Of a stretch of 64,000 bases of DNA, positions 47,055-56,200 are shown in pieces. Numbering within the stretch: the first letter of the stretch is position 1; every line of letters starts with the position of its first letter. The translations under genes were made by a program, and so were the position numbers. Source of the DNA: Allobosea sp. CS1GBMeth4 (lineage in GTDB: Bacteria > Pseudomonadota > Alphaproteobacteria > Rhizobiales > Beijerinckiaceae); assembly GCF_900185715.1 (NCBI RefSeq), contig NZ_FYAS01000009.1, positions 96,529-160,528 of the forward strand. Reading direction: 5' to 3'. The notes beneath the pieces are model-generated. The model made no database searches. It saw only the letters and a program-made list of their open reading frames with translations, and was not told the origin of the DNA.

Positions 47055-47079
47055 AACGAGCTGGAAAGCGAAAGGTTCC
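47055..47079 (-). promoter_or_regulatory. EcfG promoter of nepR-ecfG
   Basis: Minus strand: GGAAC (47079-47075), 16 bases, CGTT (47058-47055). It gives a ~110-base leader before nepR and makes the sigma-anti-sigma operon autoregulated. Confidence 0.85.
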
Positions 47080-47156
47080 GCCGTCCGGAAAAAATAAATT
47101 GCTTGTCATAACAGCGACTTGGGTGCTCTTCTCGGCAACTCTGTCTAGGGGATAGC

Positions 47157-47948
47157 ATGATGTCGATCGCCACTGAAATCGCCCCGCATCTGCCCTACCT
47201 GCGGCGCTTCGCCCGAGCGCTGAGCGGCACGCAGGCGAGCGGTGACGCCTATGTCGTCGCCACCCTGGAGGCGCTGATCGCCGATCCGGGGTCGTTCCCG
47301 CGCGAGCTCGGGCCGCGCATCGGCCTCTACCGCCTCTTCCTGCAGATGTGGTCCTCCGTCGGCCTCAACGCGCAGGTGCCGGATATCGAGCGCTCGGCCG
47401 CCGAGCGCAATCTCGACGCGCTCACGCCGCGTCCGCGCCAGGCCTTCCTGCTGCGGACGGTCGAAGGGTTCGCCATCGAGGAGGTCGCGCAGATCATGAA
47501 CGTCACAACGGACGCTGCCATCGCCTTCGTGCAGACCGCCGGCCAGGAGATCGCGGAGCAGGTCGCCACCGACGTCCTGATCATCGAGGACGAGCCGATC
47601 ATCGCCCTCGACATCGAGACCATGGTGCAGGAGCTCGGGCACCGGGTCACCGGCGTCGCCCGCACGCATCGCGAGGCGATCGCGCTGGCGGCCAAGAAGC
47701 GGCCCGGCCTCGTGCTCGCCGACATCCAGCTCGCCGACGGCAGCTCCGGGCTCGAGGCGGTCAACGAGATTCTCGCCGCCATCGAGGTGCCGGTGATCTT
47801 CATCACCGCCTATCCGGAACGGCTGCTCACCGGCGACCGGCCCGAGCCGGCCTTCCTGATCACCAAGCCGTTCCAGCCCGAGGCCGTGAAGGCCGCGATC
47901 AGCCAGGCCCTGTTCTTCGACCGGCGCGCCGGTCGCAAGGCCGCATGA
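47157..47948 (+). CDS. phyR: PhyR, anti-anti-sigma response regulator
   Basis: A 263-aa PhyR. The N-terminal half (residues 1-135) is an EcfG-like decoy: HLPYLRRFARALSGTQASGD and LTPRPRQAFLLRTVEGFAIEEVA. The C-terminal receiver carries LIIEDEP, phospho-acceptor Asp189 (VLADIQL), Thr217 and Lys237 (TKPF). Phosphorylated PhyR binds NepR and frees EcfG. ATGs at 47157 and 47160 are equivalent. It is divergent from nepR; I find no GGAAC promoter facing it. Confidence 0.96.
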   Translation: MMSIATEIAPHLPYLRRFARALSGTQASGDAYVVATLEALIADPGSFPRELGPRIGLYRLFLQMWSSVGLNAQVPDIERSAAERNLDALTPRPRQAFLLRTVEGFAIEEVAQIMNVTTDAAIAFVQTAGQEIAEQVATDVLIIEDEPIIALDIETMVQELGHRVTGVARTHREAIALAAKKRPGLVLADIQLADGSSGLEAVNEILAAIEVPVIFITAYPERLLTGDRPEPAFLITKPFQPEAVKAAISQALFFDRRAGRKAA

Positions 47949-47968
47949 TCATCCGATCGCGGTGACCG

Positions 47969-47994
47969 GGAACAAACCGGCCATCCCTCGCGTT
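47969..47994 (+). promoter_or_regulatory. EcfG promoter of the 23-aa microprotein
   Basis: GGAAC (47969-47973), 17 bases, CGTT (47991-47994), all consensus. It leads to a ~27-base untranslated region with GGAGG and then the microprotein. Confidence 0.85.
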
Positions 47995-48027
47995 GCGCCG
48001 GTCCGTGGAATGCGAGGGAGGACCGTC

Positions 48028-48099
48028 ATGTCCATGGCTTTGCTGGCGGCGTTGATCGTCACGGCCTCGCTGGCGGTACTGTTCGCGGCGATCAGCTGA
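48028..48099 (+). CDS. 23-aa hydrophobic microprotein under EcfG control
   Basis: A 23-codon gene right after phyR: starts MSMALLAALIVTASL and ends FAAIS, almost wholly one membrane helix. GGAGG (48017-48021) is spaced six bases from ATG, and a perfect EcfG promoter lies upstream. Too short for gene callers, so likely missed in most genomes. A single-span membrane peptide of the general stress response is the best reading. No family is recognised; toxin, transporter modulator or regulator are all open. Confidence 0.65.
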   Translation: MSMALLAALIVTASLAVLFAAIS

Positions 48100-48215
48100 T
48101 TCGCCTGCGCCAGGGCTCGGCGGCGACGGGGCGGGGCGCGGGCGTTGCGGCTCCTGGAGTGGCAAGGTGTCGGGCCGATCCCGTCAGCGAGGCGGGCGCA
48201 GGGCCCCGGCCGGGG

Positions 48216-48443
48216 TCATGACATGATCGTGAAGAGACCGCCCGGCATGTCGGGCTCGATCGCCATCGGCAGGCGCCGGCCGTCCGGCCAGCCTTCGCGC
48301 CGGCGCGCCAGCTCGGCCAGGGCGGAATCGCGGTCGAAACCCTCGCGCAGAAGCTGTTCAAGCTCCCAGAATGGTGGAAGATCGCGCTGCGACCGGAGAG
48401 TCGGGAAGAACCGCCCCGGGAATGTCCGTCCTTGCTTTGGCAT
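48216..48443 (-). CDS. 75-aa uncharacterised protein under EcfG control
   Basis: A 75-aa soluble protein: MPKQGRTFPGRFFPTLRSQR, then a helical FWELEQLLREGFDRDSALAE region and an IEPDMPGGLF tail. No family is recognised. An EcfG promoter lies 28 bases upstream on the same strand. ATG 48443 is preferred to a GTG at 48455, which would leave a very short leader. It converges with the microprotein gene. Confidence 0.7.
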   Translation of the reverse strand: MPKQGRTFPGRFFPTLRSQRDLPPFWELEQLLREGFDRDSALAELARRREGWPDGRRLPMAIEPDMPGGLFTIMS

Positions 48444-48470
48444 ATGCGCGTCCACTGGTCTGTTCCCGTC

Positions 48471-48495
48471 AACGCAAGCCCCGGATTGAGGTTCC
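48471..48495 (-). promoter_or_regulatory. EcfG promoter of the 75-aa protein
   Basis: Minus strand: GGAAC (48495-48491), 16 bases, CGTT (48474-48471). Matches the consensus fully. Confidence 0.8.
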
Positions 48496-48610
48496 GGATT
48501 ATTTGGGAACTATGGGGTGATTGGGGCGCTTTGGTGCGGTTTCGAGGCGCGGCGGTCCAGGGCGGCCATGACGAAGCGCGGGCAGGCGAGCAGGCTGCAG
48601 GAGAAAGCGA

Positions 48611-49066
48611 ATGAGACGATTGACGGGTTGGATCATCCTGGCGGCCGCCGGTCTCGCCGCGCCGGCTCACGCCCAGAGCGGGGTTCCCGCGGGTCGTCTG
48701 ACCTGCATGATCGGCACCGGTCTCGTCCAGGCCGTCGCGACGCAGAGGCCGCTCGACTGTCGGTTCAGGCCGCGTCGCGGGCCGCTGCAATACTATAGCG
48801 GGGTGATTCGCAGCTTCGCGCTCGACGCCAGGACGGTCGGGCGCAGCCTGCTCGCTTGGCGGGTCTACGGGCCTTATGCACGCCCGCCGCTCGGCGTTCT
48901 CGGCGGCCCCTATACCCGCCAGCAGGGCGAAGTCGCGCTGACGGGCAGCGTCGACAACGATGTCCGGCTCGTACCGCGCGCCTTGCCGCTGCAGCGCGGC
49001 GCCAATGTCGCGCTCGGCGTCACCGCTTTCGAGCTCAAGCTCGTCCGGTCTCCGCGCAAGCGCTGA
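48611..49066 (+). CDS. DUF992 family secreted protein
   Basis: A 151-aa exported protein. Signal peptide residues 1-22 end AHA; the mature part has GRLTCMIGTGLVQAVATQRP, LDCRF and YSGVIRSFALD, the DUF992 pattern, with two cysteines. DUF992 proteins are widespread in Hyphomicrobiales and of unknown function. A partial GGAAC match precedes it, but the -10 does not fit. AGGAG precedes ATG 48611. Confidence 0.85.
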   Translation: MRRLTGWIILAAAGLAAPAHAQSGVPAGRLTCMIGTGLVQAVATQRPLDCRFRPRRGPLQYYSGVIRSFALDARTVGRSLLAWRVYGPYARPPLGVLGGPYTRQQGEVALTGSVDNDVRLVPRALPLQRGANVALGVTAFELKLVRSPRKR

Positions 49067-49152
49067 AGCGCAAAAGATTACGCTTTCCTAACCATATCCC
49101 GGCAATTTGAATTGAATTCGAAGGATTTGCGGCGGACAATCCGGCTCGGAGC

Positions 49153-49178
49153 GGAACAAGGCCGACCAAGCGGGCGTT
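49153..49178 (+). promoter_or_regulatory. EcfG promoter of the single-domain response regulator
   Basis: GGAAC (49153-49157), 17 bases, CGTT (49175-49178). Full consensus match, 39 bases before the GTG start codon. Confidence 0.8.
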
Positions 49179-49217
49179 CAAAGGTCTCACAAGCAGGATG
49201 CGGCTTGGGAGCGTATC

Positions 49218-49604
49218 GTGAAGTTGGAAGGTGATCTGGGGCTCATGTCCGGCATACGGATCCTCATCGTCGAGGACGACCCCTTCATCGCGATGGATAT
49301 CGAGAGTGCGGTGAGCGACGAGCTCGGCGAGGAGGCCGAGCTCGTCGTGGTCGACTCCGTGTCGCAGGCGCGGCGTGCCGCGGATCAGCCTGTCTCCTGC
49401 GCCCTGCTCGACATCGACGTCGTCGGTGGCAAGACCTTCGGCATCGCCGAAAGCCTCCGCGCCAGGGGGACGCCCCTGGTCTTCGTCTCCGGCTCGGCGC
49501 CGAACGAGGTGCCGCCGCAGCTGCGCGACGTGCGCTTCGTCCGCAAGCCCTTTTCCGCCGACGAGCTCGGCCGCTTCGTCGCCAAGGCCGTGAACAAGGC
49601 CTGA
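49218..49604 (+). CDS. single-domain response regulator of the stress island
   Basis: A 128-aa receiver-only regulator: IRILIVEDDPFIAMDIESAV, phospho-acceptor Asp in ALLDIDVVGG, FVSGS and FVRKPFS. GTG 49218 has GGGAGCG at good spacing; ATG 49245 is an alternative. It follows an EcfG promoter. SdrG-like receivers feed signals in the general stress response; FATGUY motif residues are not seen. It converges with the CHASE3 kinase gene (seven bases between stops). Confidence 0.82.
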   Translation: MKLEGDLGLMSGIRILIVEDDPFIAMDIESAVSDELGEEAELVVVDSVSQARRAADQPVSCALLDIDVVGGKTFGIAESLRARGTPLVFVSGSAPNEVPPQLRDVRFVRKPFSADELGRFVAKAVNKA

Positions 49605-49611
49605 GGGCCGC

Positions 49612-51000
49612 CTATGCGGCGGCGTCGTCCTCGGCAGTCCGCTCGCGCTTCGGGAAGGTGATGGCGACGCGGGTGCCGGGGCGCGCGGTGCCGGGCGAGA
49701 GCGGCGTCGTCTCCATGCTGGCGCGCATGCTGCGCAGCAGGCTGGTGATCACCGACTTGCCCAGCCCCGCCGTCTGCTGATCCTGCGGCATCCCGATGCC
49801 GTCGTCCTCCACCGACAGGACCAGCTTCTCCTCCGGCGTGCGGCCGAGGCGGATCGTGATCCGGCCGGCGGCCCCGTCGGGAAAGGCGTGCTTGATGGCG
49901 TTGGTCACCAGCTCGTTGATGACGACGACGAAGGACACCGCATCGCGCCCGGGCAGGCGGATCGCATCCATCGCCAGCGCGATCTCGATCGGCCGGCCTT
50001 CCGCCGCCTTGCCGATCTCCGCCAGCAGATCCTCCAGATAGGGCCTGGCCTCGATCTCGTCGGCCTCGATGTCGAGCCGCAGGCGCCGCTGGCCGGCGGC
50101 GATCGCCTGGATGCGCGACTGCGCCTGGGCGAGCGCCTGCTTGACGGCCGCCTCCCGCGTCTGCCGGCTCTGGACGTTGAGCAGCGCCGAGACCATCGCC
50201 AGATTGTTGCCGACGCGATGGTTGACGTCGCGCAGCAGCGCCTCGATGCGCATGCGTTCGTTCTCGAGCTGGTGCGTGCGTTCGGCGACCTTGCGCTCCA
50301 GGTCGGCATTCGAGCTCGACAGCGTGACGGCGCGCCGGTGCCGCAGCCGCAATTGCAGCCAGGCGGCGAGGCACAGGCCGGCGAGCGCGACCAGGATGCC
50401 GGCGCTGGCGAGGACGCGGCGGCGGGCTTCGCGGCGGCTGCTGGCGGCCAGGCGGTGATTCTCTTCCAGCTGGACCGCGCCGACGATGTCGCGCAGGTCC
50501 TGCGTCAGGGTGTTGCCCGTGCCGTGCGTGACCAGCCTGACGGCGTCCTCGCGCCGGCCGGCGCGCATCAGCGTGATCGTCTCGGCCATCTCGGCAAGCT
50601 TGCGGATGGTGAGACCGCGGGTGCGCTGCACGCGCTCGGTCTGCGTCGGGCTGTAGGCGACGAGGCGCTCGATCCGGTCGAGCGAAGGCAGCAGCTCCGC
50701 CTGGCTGCTCTCATAGGGCGCCAGATAATGCTCGTCGCCGGTCAGCAGGAAGCCCCGCTGCCCCGTCTCGGCGTCGAGGAGGGTGGTGAGGAAGCGCTCG
50801 CTGCGCTCGCGCACGTCGATCGAGCGCGAGACCAGCCGCGACGCCTCCTCGGCCTGCATGTTGATCCAGGTGGCGACCAGCACCGCCGCGGCGACCACGG
50901 CGATCGCGATCGCGGCCGAGGAAGCCGTGTAGAGGCGCGCACGAAGGGAGGGCAATCCCGGCAACGGCCAGCGTGGAGGGAGCTTCAGCTGGGCATTCAT
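49612..51000 (-). CDS. CHASE3-HisKA_2 sensor histidine kinase
   Basis: A 462-aa membrane kinase. Helix ~25-45, CHASE3 sensor (SERFLTTLLDAETGQRGFLL, ~65-190), helix ~198-215, then coiled coil and HisKA_2 motif RDVNHRVGNNLAMVSALL (His261). The ATP-binding box is complete (INELVTNAIKHAF, EDDGIGM). In contrast to the PhyK-like kinase at 44436 its catalytic boxes are intact, so it is the likelier phosphodonor for the adjacent receiver and possibly PhyR. ATG 51000. Confidence 0.9.
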   Translation of the reverse strand: MNAQLKLPPRWPLPGLPSLRARLYTASSAAIAIAVVAAAVLVATWINMQAEEASRLVSRSIDVRERSERFLTTLLDAETGQRGFLLTGDEHYLAPYESSQAELLPSLDRIERLVAYSPTQTERVQRTRGLTIRKLAEMAETITLMRAGRREDAVRLVTHGTGNTLTQDLRDIVGAVQLEENHRLAASSRREARRRVLASAGILVALAGLCLAAWLQLRLRHRRAVTLSSSNADLERKVAERTHQLENERMRIEALLRDVNHRVGNNLAMVSALLNVQSRQTREAAVKQALAQAQSRIQAIAAGQRRLRLDIEADEIEARPYLEDLLAEIGKAAEGRPIEIALAMDAIRLPGRDAVSFVVVINELVTNAIKHAFPDGAAGRITIRLGRTPEEKLVLSVEDDGIGMPQDQQTAGLGKSVITSLLRSMRASMETTPLSPGTARPGTRVAITFPKRERTAEDDAAA

Positions 51001-51100
51001 CGCCGTCTTGCATAGACGTTGACGACGGATCGCCCAAGGTAAAAAGACAGGTCGTGGCAGGTCAGCATCGGTGAAAACGCCAGATCAGCCAGGTTATGCC

Positions 51101-51520
51101 TTAGTTTTCAGCGTCATCGCCGCCCTGCGCGAATTGCCGGCCGAGGATCAGCCCGAGCAGCACGACCCCACCGACGAGCCCCGCGCGCCAGCCGATCTTG
51201 CGGTTCCCCACCAGAGAGGCCGCGACCGGCGCCGCCGCGACGGCGGCGGCCAGGCTCCGGTCGGGGCGCGGCCGGTTCTTCACATAGAGCGCGATTCCCA
51301 GCGCCAGCAGTGAGGCGAGGAGAAGCCCGCCGGCAATCGACAGGCTGGCGATGACGGCGCCGTAATGCAGCGCGAGAATCGTGTGGAGCGCGTTGAGCGC
51401 GTAACCGATCGCAGCGGCGGCGAGCAGGCCCGCCACCAGGCACAACACCAGAACCGTGAGGTTGCGGCGCAGGATGCCGCGGATTTCGCTCGCGACCAGA
51501 GCGGCCAGGCCCCCCAGCAT
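51101..51520 (-). CDS. small polytopic membrane protein (holin-like)
   Basis: A 139-aa protein with about three helices (LTVLVLCLVAGLLAAAAIGYAL, GAVIASLSIAGGLLLASLLAL, AGLVGGVVLLGLIL). It resembles phage-holin superfamily or GPI8-like small membrane proteins often found in stress islands. Its ATG lies three bases after the stop of the preceding gene, so they are coupled. No function is assigned. Confidence 0.65.
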   Translation of the reverse strand: MLGGLAALVASEIRGILRRNLTVLVLCLVAGLLAAAAIGYALNALHTILALHYGAVIASLSIAGGLLLASLLALGIALYVKNRPRPDRSLAAAVAAAPVAASLVGNRKIGWRAGLVGGVVLLGLILGRQFAQGGDDAEN

Positions 51521-51523
51521 GGC

Positions 51524-51886
51524 TCAGCGCGCCGAGAGGAAGCCGACGAACAGCCCGACCGCGGCCGCCAGGCCGAGCGCCCGCAAGGGTCGCTCGCGGA
51601 TTTCGCGGACGATCAGTTCCTCCAGGTCGCTGGCCTGCTCGCGGGCGACCTCGACCATGCGATCGGGATCGACGCCGACGGCCTTCAGCTTGCTGCTCAC
51701 GGTCGCGGCGAGGTCCTCGGCGCCGCGGGCGAGGCTGGCCTCGATCTCGTCGGCCTCCTCATGCAGCCGTCTGCCGGCCTTGCCGGCGCGCTCGGCCATG
51801 TCGGCGGCGGCGTCGGCGGTCTCGTCCCTGCTGCGCTTGACCGAGGCCGCGGCCCGTCGCCTGGTTGTGGTGCTGGTTGCGGCCAT
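51524..51886 (-). CDS. DUF883/ElaB-like stress membrane protein
   Basis: A 120-aa protein: Ser/Thr/Arg-rich N-terminus, a long Ala/Glu/Asp amphipathic helix (TADAAADMAERAGKAGRRLHEE onward) and a C-terminal helix with hydrophobic tail (RALGLAAAVGLFVGFL). This resembles ElaB/YqjD-type ribosome-associated or inner-membrane stress proteins. ATG 51886 follows AGGGAG. It sits between the AI-2E-type gene and the small membrane protein on one strand. Confidence 0.7.
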   Translation of the reverse strand: MAATSTTTRRRAAASVKRSRDETADAAADMAERAGKAGRRLHEEADEIEASLARGAEDLAATVSSKLKAVGVDPDRMVEVAREQASDLEELIVREIRERPLRALGLAAAVGLFVGFLSAR

Positions 51887-51946
51887 CAAACGGCTCCCTG
51901 CTGCTGGAATGGTGACGATGCCATGCGCGGCGGCACGGCGCAAAGT

Positions 51947-53116
51947 TCAACGCGCCAGCGCCGGCGCTGTTCCGCTCGGAGCTTCGGCGGCGCTCGCCTC
52001 CGCCGCAGCCTGTTCCGCTTCCTGCAGGGCCTGCCTGTAATTGGCGACCTCCTCGCGCGCGACGAGGCCGACGAGCAGGATCGGCGTCGACAGCACCGCG
52101 CCGATCGGGCCCCACAGCCAGAGCCAGAAGACGAAGGAGATGAAGACGAGGAAGGGAGAGATCGTCAGGCGGCTGCCGACGACGAGCGGCGTCACCAGAT
52201 TACCCTCGACGAGATGGAGGACGTAGTAGACCGCCGCCGGCCAGACCACGACCAGGAAATGGGGGGAGGACAGCAGCCCCGCCGCGAAGAACGCCACCGC
52301 GACGATGATCGGGCCGATGAAGGCGAGATAGTTGAGGAAGAAGGCGAGCGCTCCCCAGAAGACCGGATAGGGCAGGCCGGCGGCCCAGGCGATCGCCAGG
52401 CCGATCAGCCCCATCCCGAGATTGATCAACGTCACCAGCCCGAAATAGCGGGCGATCCTCGCCTCGATCTCCTCGAAGAAGGCGCCCGCCGATTTGCGGG
52501 CGTCCCGCCTGAGGCAGAGCCTGAGCGCTCGTGCCTTGAGATGGCGCCGGGTCGCCAGCCAGAAATAGACGGTCGCGACGAAGATCAGCAGCCCGCCGGC
52601 CGCCGCGGTCGAGGAGATCGCGATCGAGACCAGCGGATTGCCCTCGGAAAGGCTGACCTTGGCGCCGTCCTTGCCGGAGAGGTTCTCGGCGAACTGCTTG
52701 AACTCCTCCATATAGGCGAGGACGCCGACCAGCTTGAGCTGCAGCGCCGCCACCATCTTCGGGAACTGGTCGCTCCAGGCCGCGATCGGCACGGTCAGCG
52801 TGCCGATCAGCACGAGCAGCAGCACGACGCCAGCGAGGACGACGAGCCCGGCGGCGAGGTGCTGCGGCACGCCGCGCCGGACCATCGCGTCGACCGGCGG
52901 CCCGAGCACCAGGCCGAAGATCACGCCGGCCGTCACCGGCAGCGCGATGACCCGGGTCAGATGGAGCGAGGCGGTGGCGAGGATGACGAAGATGCCGACG
53001 ATGCAGTACCGGACGATGAGATCATGATCCTGGGGCGTGATCTCGCTGGAGGAGGCTTCCTCCTCCGGTTCCGCCATGTAGCGAGGAAAGGGTCTCCAGG
53101 CCGAGGCGTTGAGCAT
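51947..53116 (-). CDS. AI-2E family transporter (PerM-type)
   Basis: A 389-aa membrane protein with about seven helices, typical of UPF0118/PerM: GVIFGLVLGPPVDAMVRRGVPQ, FLNYLAFIGPIIVAVAFF, and VVGSRLTISPFLVFISFVFWL WLWGPIGAVLSTPIL in the last third. Members include AI-2 exporters and Na+/H+ antiporters; the substrate here is unknown. ATG 53116 with GGACGG is preferred over 53077. It follows an EcfG promoter and heads a minus-strand run with two small membrane proteins. Confidence 0.87.
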   Translation of the reverse strand: MLNASAWRPFPRYMAEPEEEASSSEITPQDHDLIVRYCIVGIFVILATASLHLTRVIALPVTAGVIFGLVLGPPVDAMVRRGVPQHLAAGLVVLAGVVLLLVLIGTLTVPIAAWSDQFPKMVAALQLKLVGVLAYMEEFKQFAENLSGKDGAKVSLSEGNPLVSIAISSTAAAGGLLIFVATVYFWLATRRHLKARALRLCLRRDARKSAGAFFEEIEARIARYFGLVTLINLGMGLIGLAIAWAAGLPYPVFWGALAFFLNYLAFIGPIIVAVAFFAAGLLSSPHFLVVVWPAAVYYVLHLVEGNLVTPLVVGSRLTISPFLVFISFVFWLWLWGPIGAVLSTPILLVGLVAREEVANYRQALQEAEQAAAEASAAEAPSGTAPALAR

Positions 53117-53166
53117 TTTTGACCGTCCAGCGCGCTGCTGCGCCCCCCGGCGCACTTCGCCTGCTC

Positions 53167-53192
53167 AACGCGGCGGTTGCGGCGAAGGTTCC
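53167..53192 (-). promoter_or_regulatory. EcfG promoter of the AI-2E-type operon
   Basis: Minus strand: GGAAC (53192-53188), 17 bases, CGTT (53170-53167), full consensus, located between the polA stop and the AI-2E-type gene. Confidence 0.85.
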
Positions 53193-53206
53193 GGCGGAGG
53201 CCGCGC

Positions 53207-56200
53207 TCAGTGCGCCTCGTCCCAATTGTCGGCGGCGCGTGCGTCGACCACGAGCGGCACCTTGAGCTGGACCGCCGGGTGCGGCGCCTCGACCATGACC
53301 TTGCGGATCACCGGCAGCGCCGCCTCGACCTGGCTCTCCGGCACCTCGAAGACCAGCTCGTCATGCACCTGCAGCAGCATGCGCGCGTCGAGCTTCGCCG
53401 CGGCGAGCGCATCCTCCATCCGGATCATGGCGCGGCGGATGATGTCGGAGGCGGAGCCCTGGATCGGCGCGTTGATCGCCTGGCGCTCGACGAAGGCGCG
53501 CTCGGACGGGTTCTTCGAGGCGACCGCCGGGAAATGGCAGACGCGGCCGAAGACCGTCTCGACCGCGCCCTTCGCCCGCACCGTGGCGCGGGCGTGGTCC
53601 ATATAGTCGCGGATGCCCGGAAAGCGTTCGAAGTATTTGCGGATATAGGCGCTGGCTTCCTCGCGCGAGATGCCGAGCTGGTTGGCGAGACCGAAGGCCG
53701 AGATGCCGTAGATGATGCCGAAATTGATCGCCTTGGCGCGCCGGCGCACCTCGCTCGGCATGCCCGCGACCGGCACCCCGAACATCTCCGAGGCCGTCAT
53801 CGCATGGATGTCGACGCCGTCGGCGAAGGCCTGCCGCAGCTGCGGGATGTCGGCGATATGGGCGAGGATGCGCAGTTCGATCTGGCTGTAGTCGGCCGAG
53901 ACCAGCTTGTTGCCCTTCTCGGCGATGAAGGCCGTCCTGATCTTGCGTCCGGCCTCGGTGCGGATCGGGATGTTCTGCAGGTTCGGCTCGGAGGAGGAGA
54001 GCCTGCCGGTGGTGGTTGCGGCCAGGGCGTAGGAGGTATGGACCCGGTGGGTCTGCGGGTTCACATAGGCCGGCAGCGAGTCGGTATAGGTCGATTTCAG
54101 CTTGGCGAGCTGGCGCCAGTCGAGGATCCGCGCCGGCAGCGCCTGCCCCTGCTCGGCGAGCTCCTCGAGCACGCCGGCGCCGGTCGCCCATTGCCCGGTC
54201 GCGGTCTTCTTGGCGCCGGGCAGGCCCATCTTGCCGAACAGGATGTCGCCGAGCTGCTTGGGGCTGCCGATGGTGAACTTCTCGCCGGCGAGCCCGTAGA
54301 TCTCGTCTTCCAGCCGCGCCAGCGACTGGGCGAACTCGCCCGAGAGCCGCGACAGGATCTGCCGGTCGATCGAGATGCCGCGCTGCTCCATCCTGGCGAG
54401 GACCGGCACGAGCGGGCGCTCCAGCGTCTCGTAGATCGTGGTCTTGCGCTCGGGGACCAGCCGCGGCTTCAGCGCCAGCCAGAGCCGCAGCGTGACGTCG
54501 GCGTCCTCGGCCGCATAGGCGGTCGCCCGATCGAGCGGCACCTTGTCGAAGGTGACCTGGTTCTTGCCGGTGCCGGCGACCTCCGAATAGGCGATCGGCT
54601 TGTGGCCGAGATGGAGCTCCGAGAGCCGGTCCATGCCGTGGCCGCCGGTGCCGGCGTCGAGGGCGTAGGAGATCAGCATCGTGTCGTCGAAGGGGGCGAC
54701 TTCGAGCCCGTGCCGCTCGAACACGGCGATGTCGTATTTGAGGTTCTGTCCGATCTTCAGGACACCGGGGTCGGCGAGGAGCGGCTTCAGTTCCGCCAGC
54801 GCCTGGTCGAGCGGGATCTGGCCCTCGATCAGGCCGGAATCGAACAGCCCGTCGCCCGCGCGGTGCTGCAGCGGGATGTAGCAGGCCTTGCCAGGCGCGA
54901 CCGCCAGCGAGATGCCGATCAGGTCGGCCTGCATCACGTCGAGCGAGTTGGTCTCGGTGTCGAGCGCGACCTGGCCGGCCTCGTAGGCCCAGCCGACCCA
55001 GCGCGAGAGATCGGCGAGGCTGCGCACGCATTCATAGCCCGCATGGTCGATCTTGACCGTGAGCGCCCCGTCCTTGCGCGCCGCGGCGAGATCGGCCGGC
55101 CGCAGCCAGGCGTCGCCGCCGGCCGGCGCGGGCTTGCCCTCGACCACGGCGGCGGCGATCACGGTGGTCGCGCCGTCGCTCGCGACCGCCACCGCCGCGC
55201 CGACGACCGGCGCCTCGGTCTCGGCGTAGAGCGCCTTGAGCTCGGCGGCGCGGGCGCCGCCGGGGGCGAGATCGGGATCGGCCTCGATCGCGGCCACGTC
55301 GGCCTCATAGGCCTCGGCGACGCGCTTGGTGATGGTGGTGAACTCCATCGCCTTGAGGAAGGCGATGAGGCGCGCCGGGTCGGGCTGGGACAGGGTCAGC
55401 TCGGAGAGGTCGGTCTCGACCGGCACGTCCTCGACCAGGGTGACCAGCCTGTGCGAGATGCGCACCTTCTCGATCACCTCGGGATTGGTCAGCGTCTCCC
55501 GGCGCTTGGGCTGCTTGATCTCGCCGGCGCGCCTCAACAGCGTCTCCAGGTCGCCGTACTCGCCGATCAGCTGTGCCGCCGTCTTGATGCCGATGCCCGG
55601 CGCGCCGGGGACGTTGTCGGTCGAATCGCCGGCGAGCGCCTGGACGTCGGTGACCTTGTCGGGAGTGACGCCGAAATACTCCACCACCTCGGGCTCGCCG
55701 ATGCGCCGCTCCGGCCGGAAGCCGGCGCCCTTCTTGGCGTCGCCCGAGGCCGGGTCGTACATCGCGACGCCCGGCCGGATCAGCTGCATCAAGTCCTTGT
55801 CGGCCGAGACGATCAGCACGTCGGCGCCGGCCTCGCGCGCCTGCCGCGCATAGGTCGCGATCAGGTCGTCGGCCTCGTAGATGTCCTGCTCGACCGGGAC
55901 GAGCCCGAAGGCGCGCACCGCCTCGCGCATCAGCGGGAATTGCGGGATCAGGTCTGGCGGCGGGTCCGAGCGGTTGCCCTTGTAGGGCGGGTAGATCTCC
56001 TTGCGGAAGGAGTTCTCGCTCTTGTCGAAGACGATGGCGAGATGGGTCGGCTTCACGCCGAGCACGCCCTCGCGCACGAACTGGTACAGCTTGGTCGCGA
56101 ACAGCCGCACCGCGCCGGTCGGCAGCCCGTCCGAACGGGCGTTGTACTTCCGGTCCTGGTTGATCGACTGGAAATAGGCGCGGAAGATGAAGTTCGAGCC

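Noticed and set aside
47080..47156. EcfG promoter facing phyR
   Set aside because: GGAAAA occurs but no GGAAC; no CGTT at fitting distance.
48508..48535. GGAAC before the DUF992 gene as another EcfG promoter
   Set aside because: At spacing 16-18 the -10 would be CGCT or CTTT, not CGTT.
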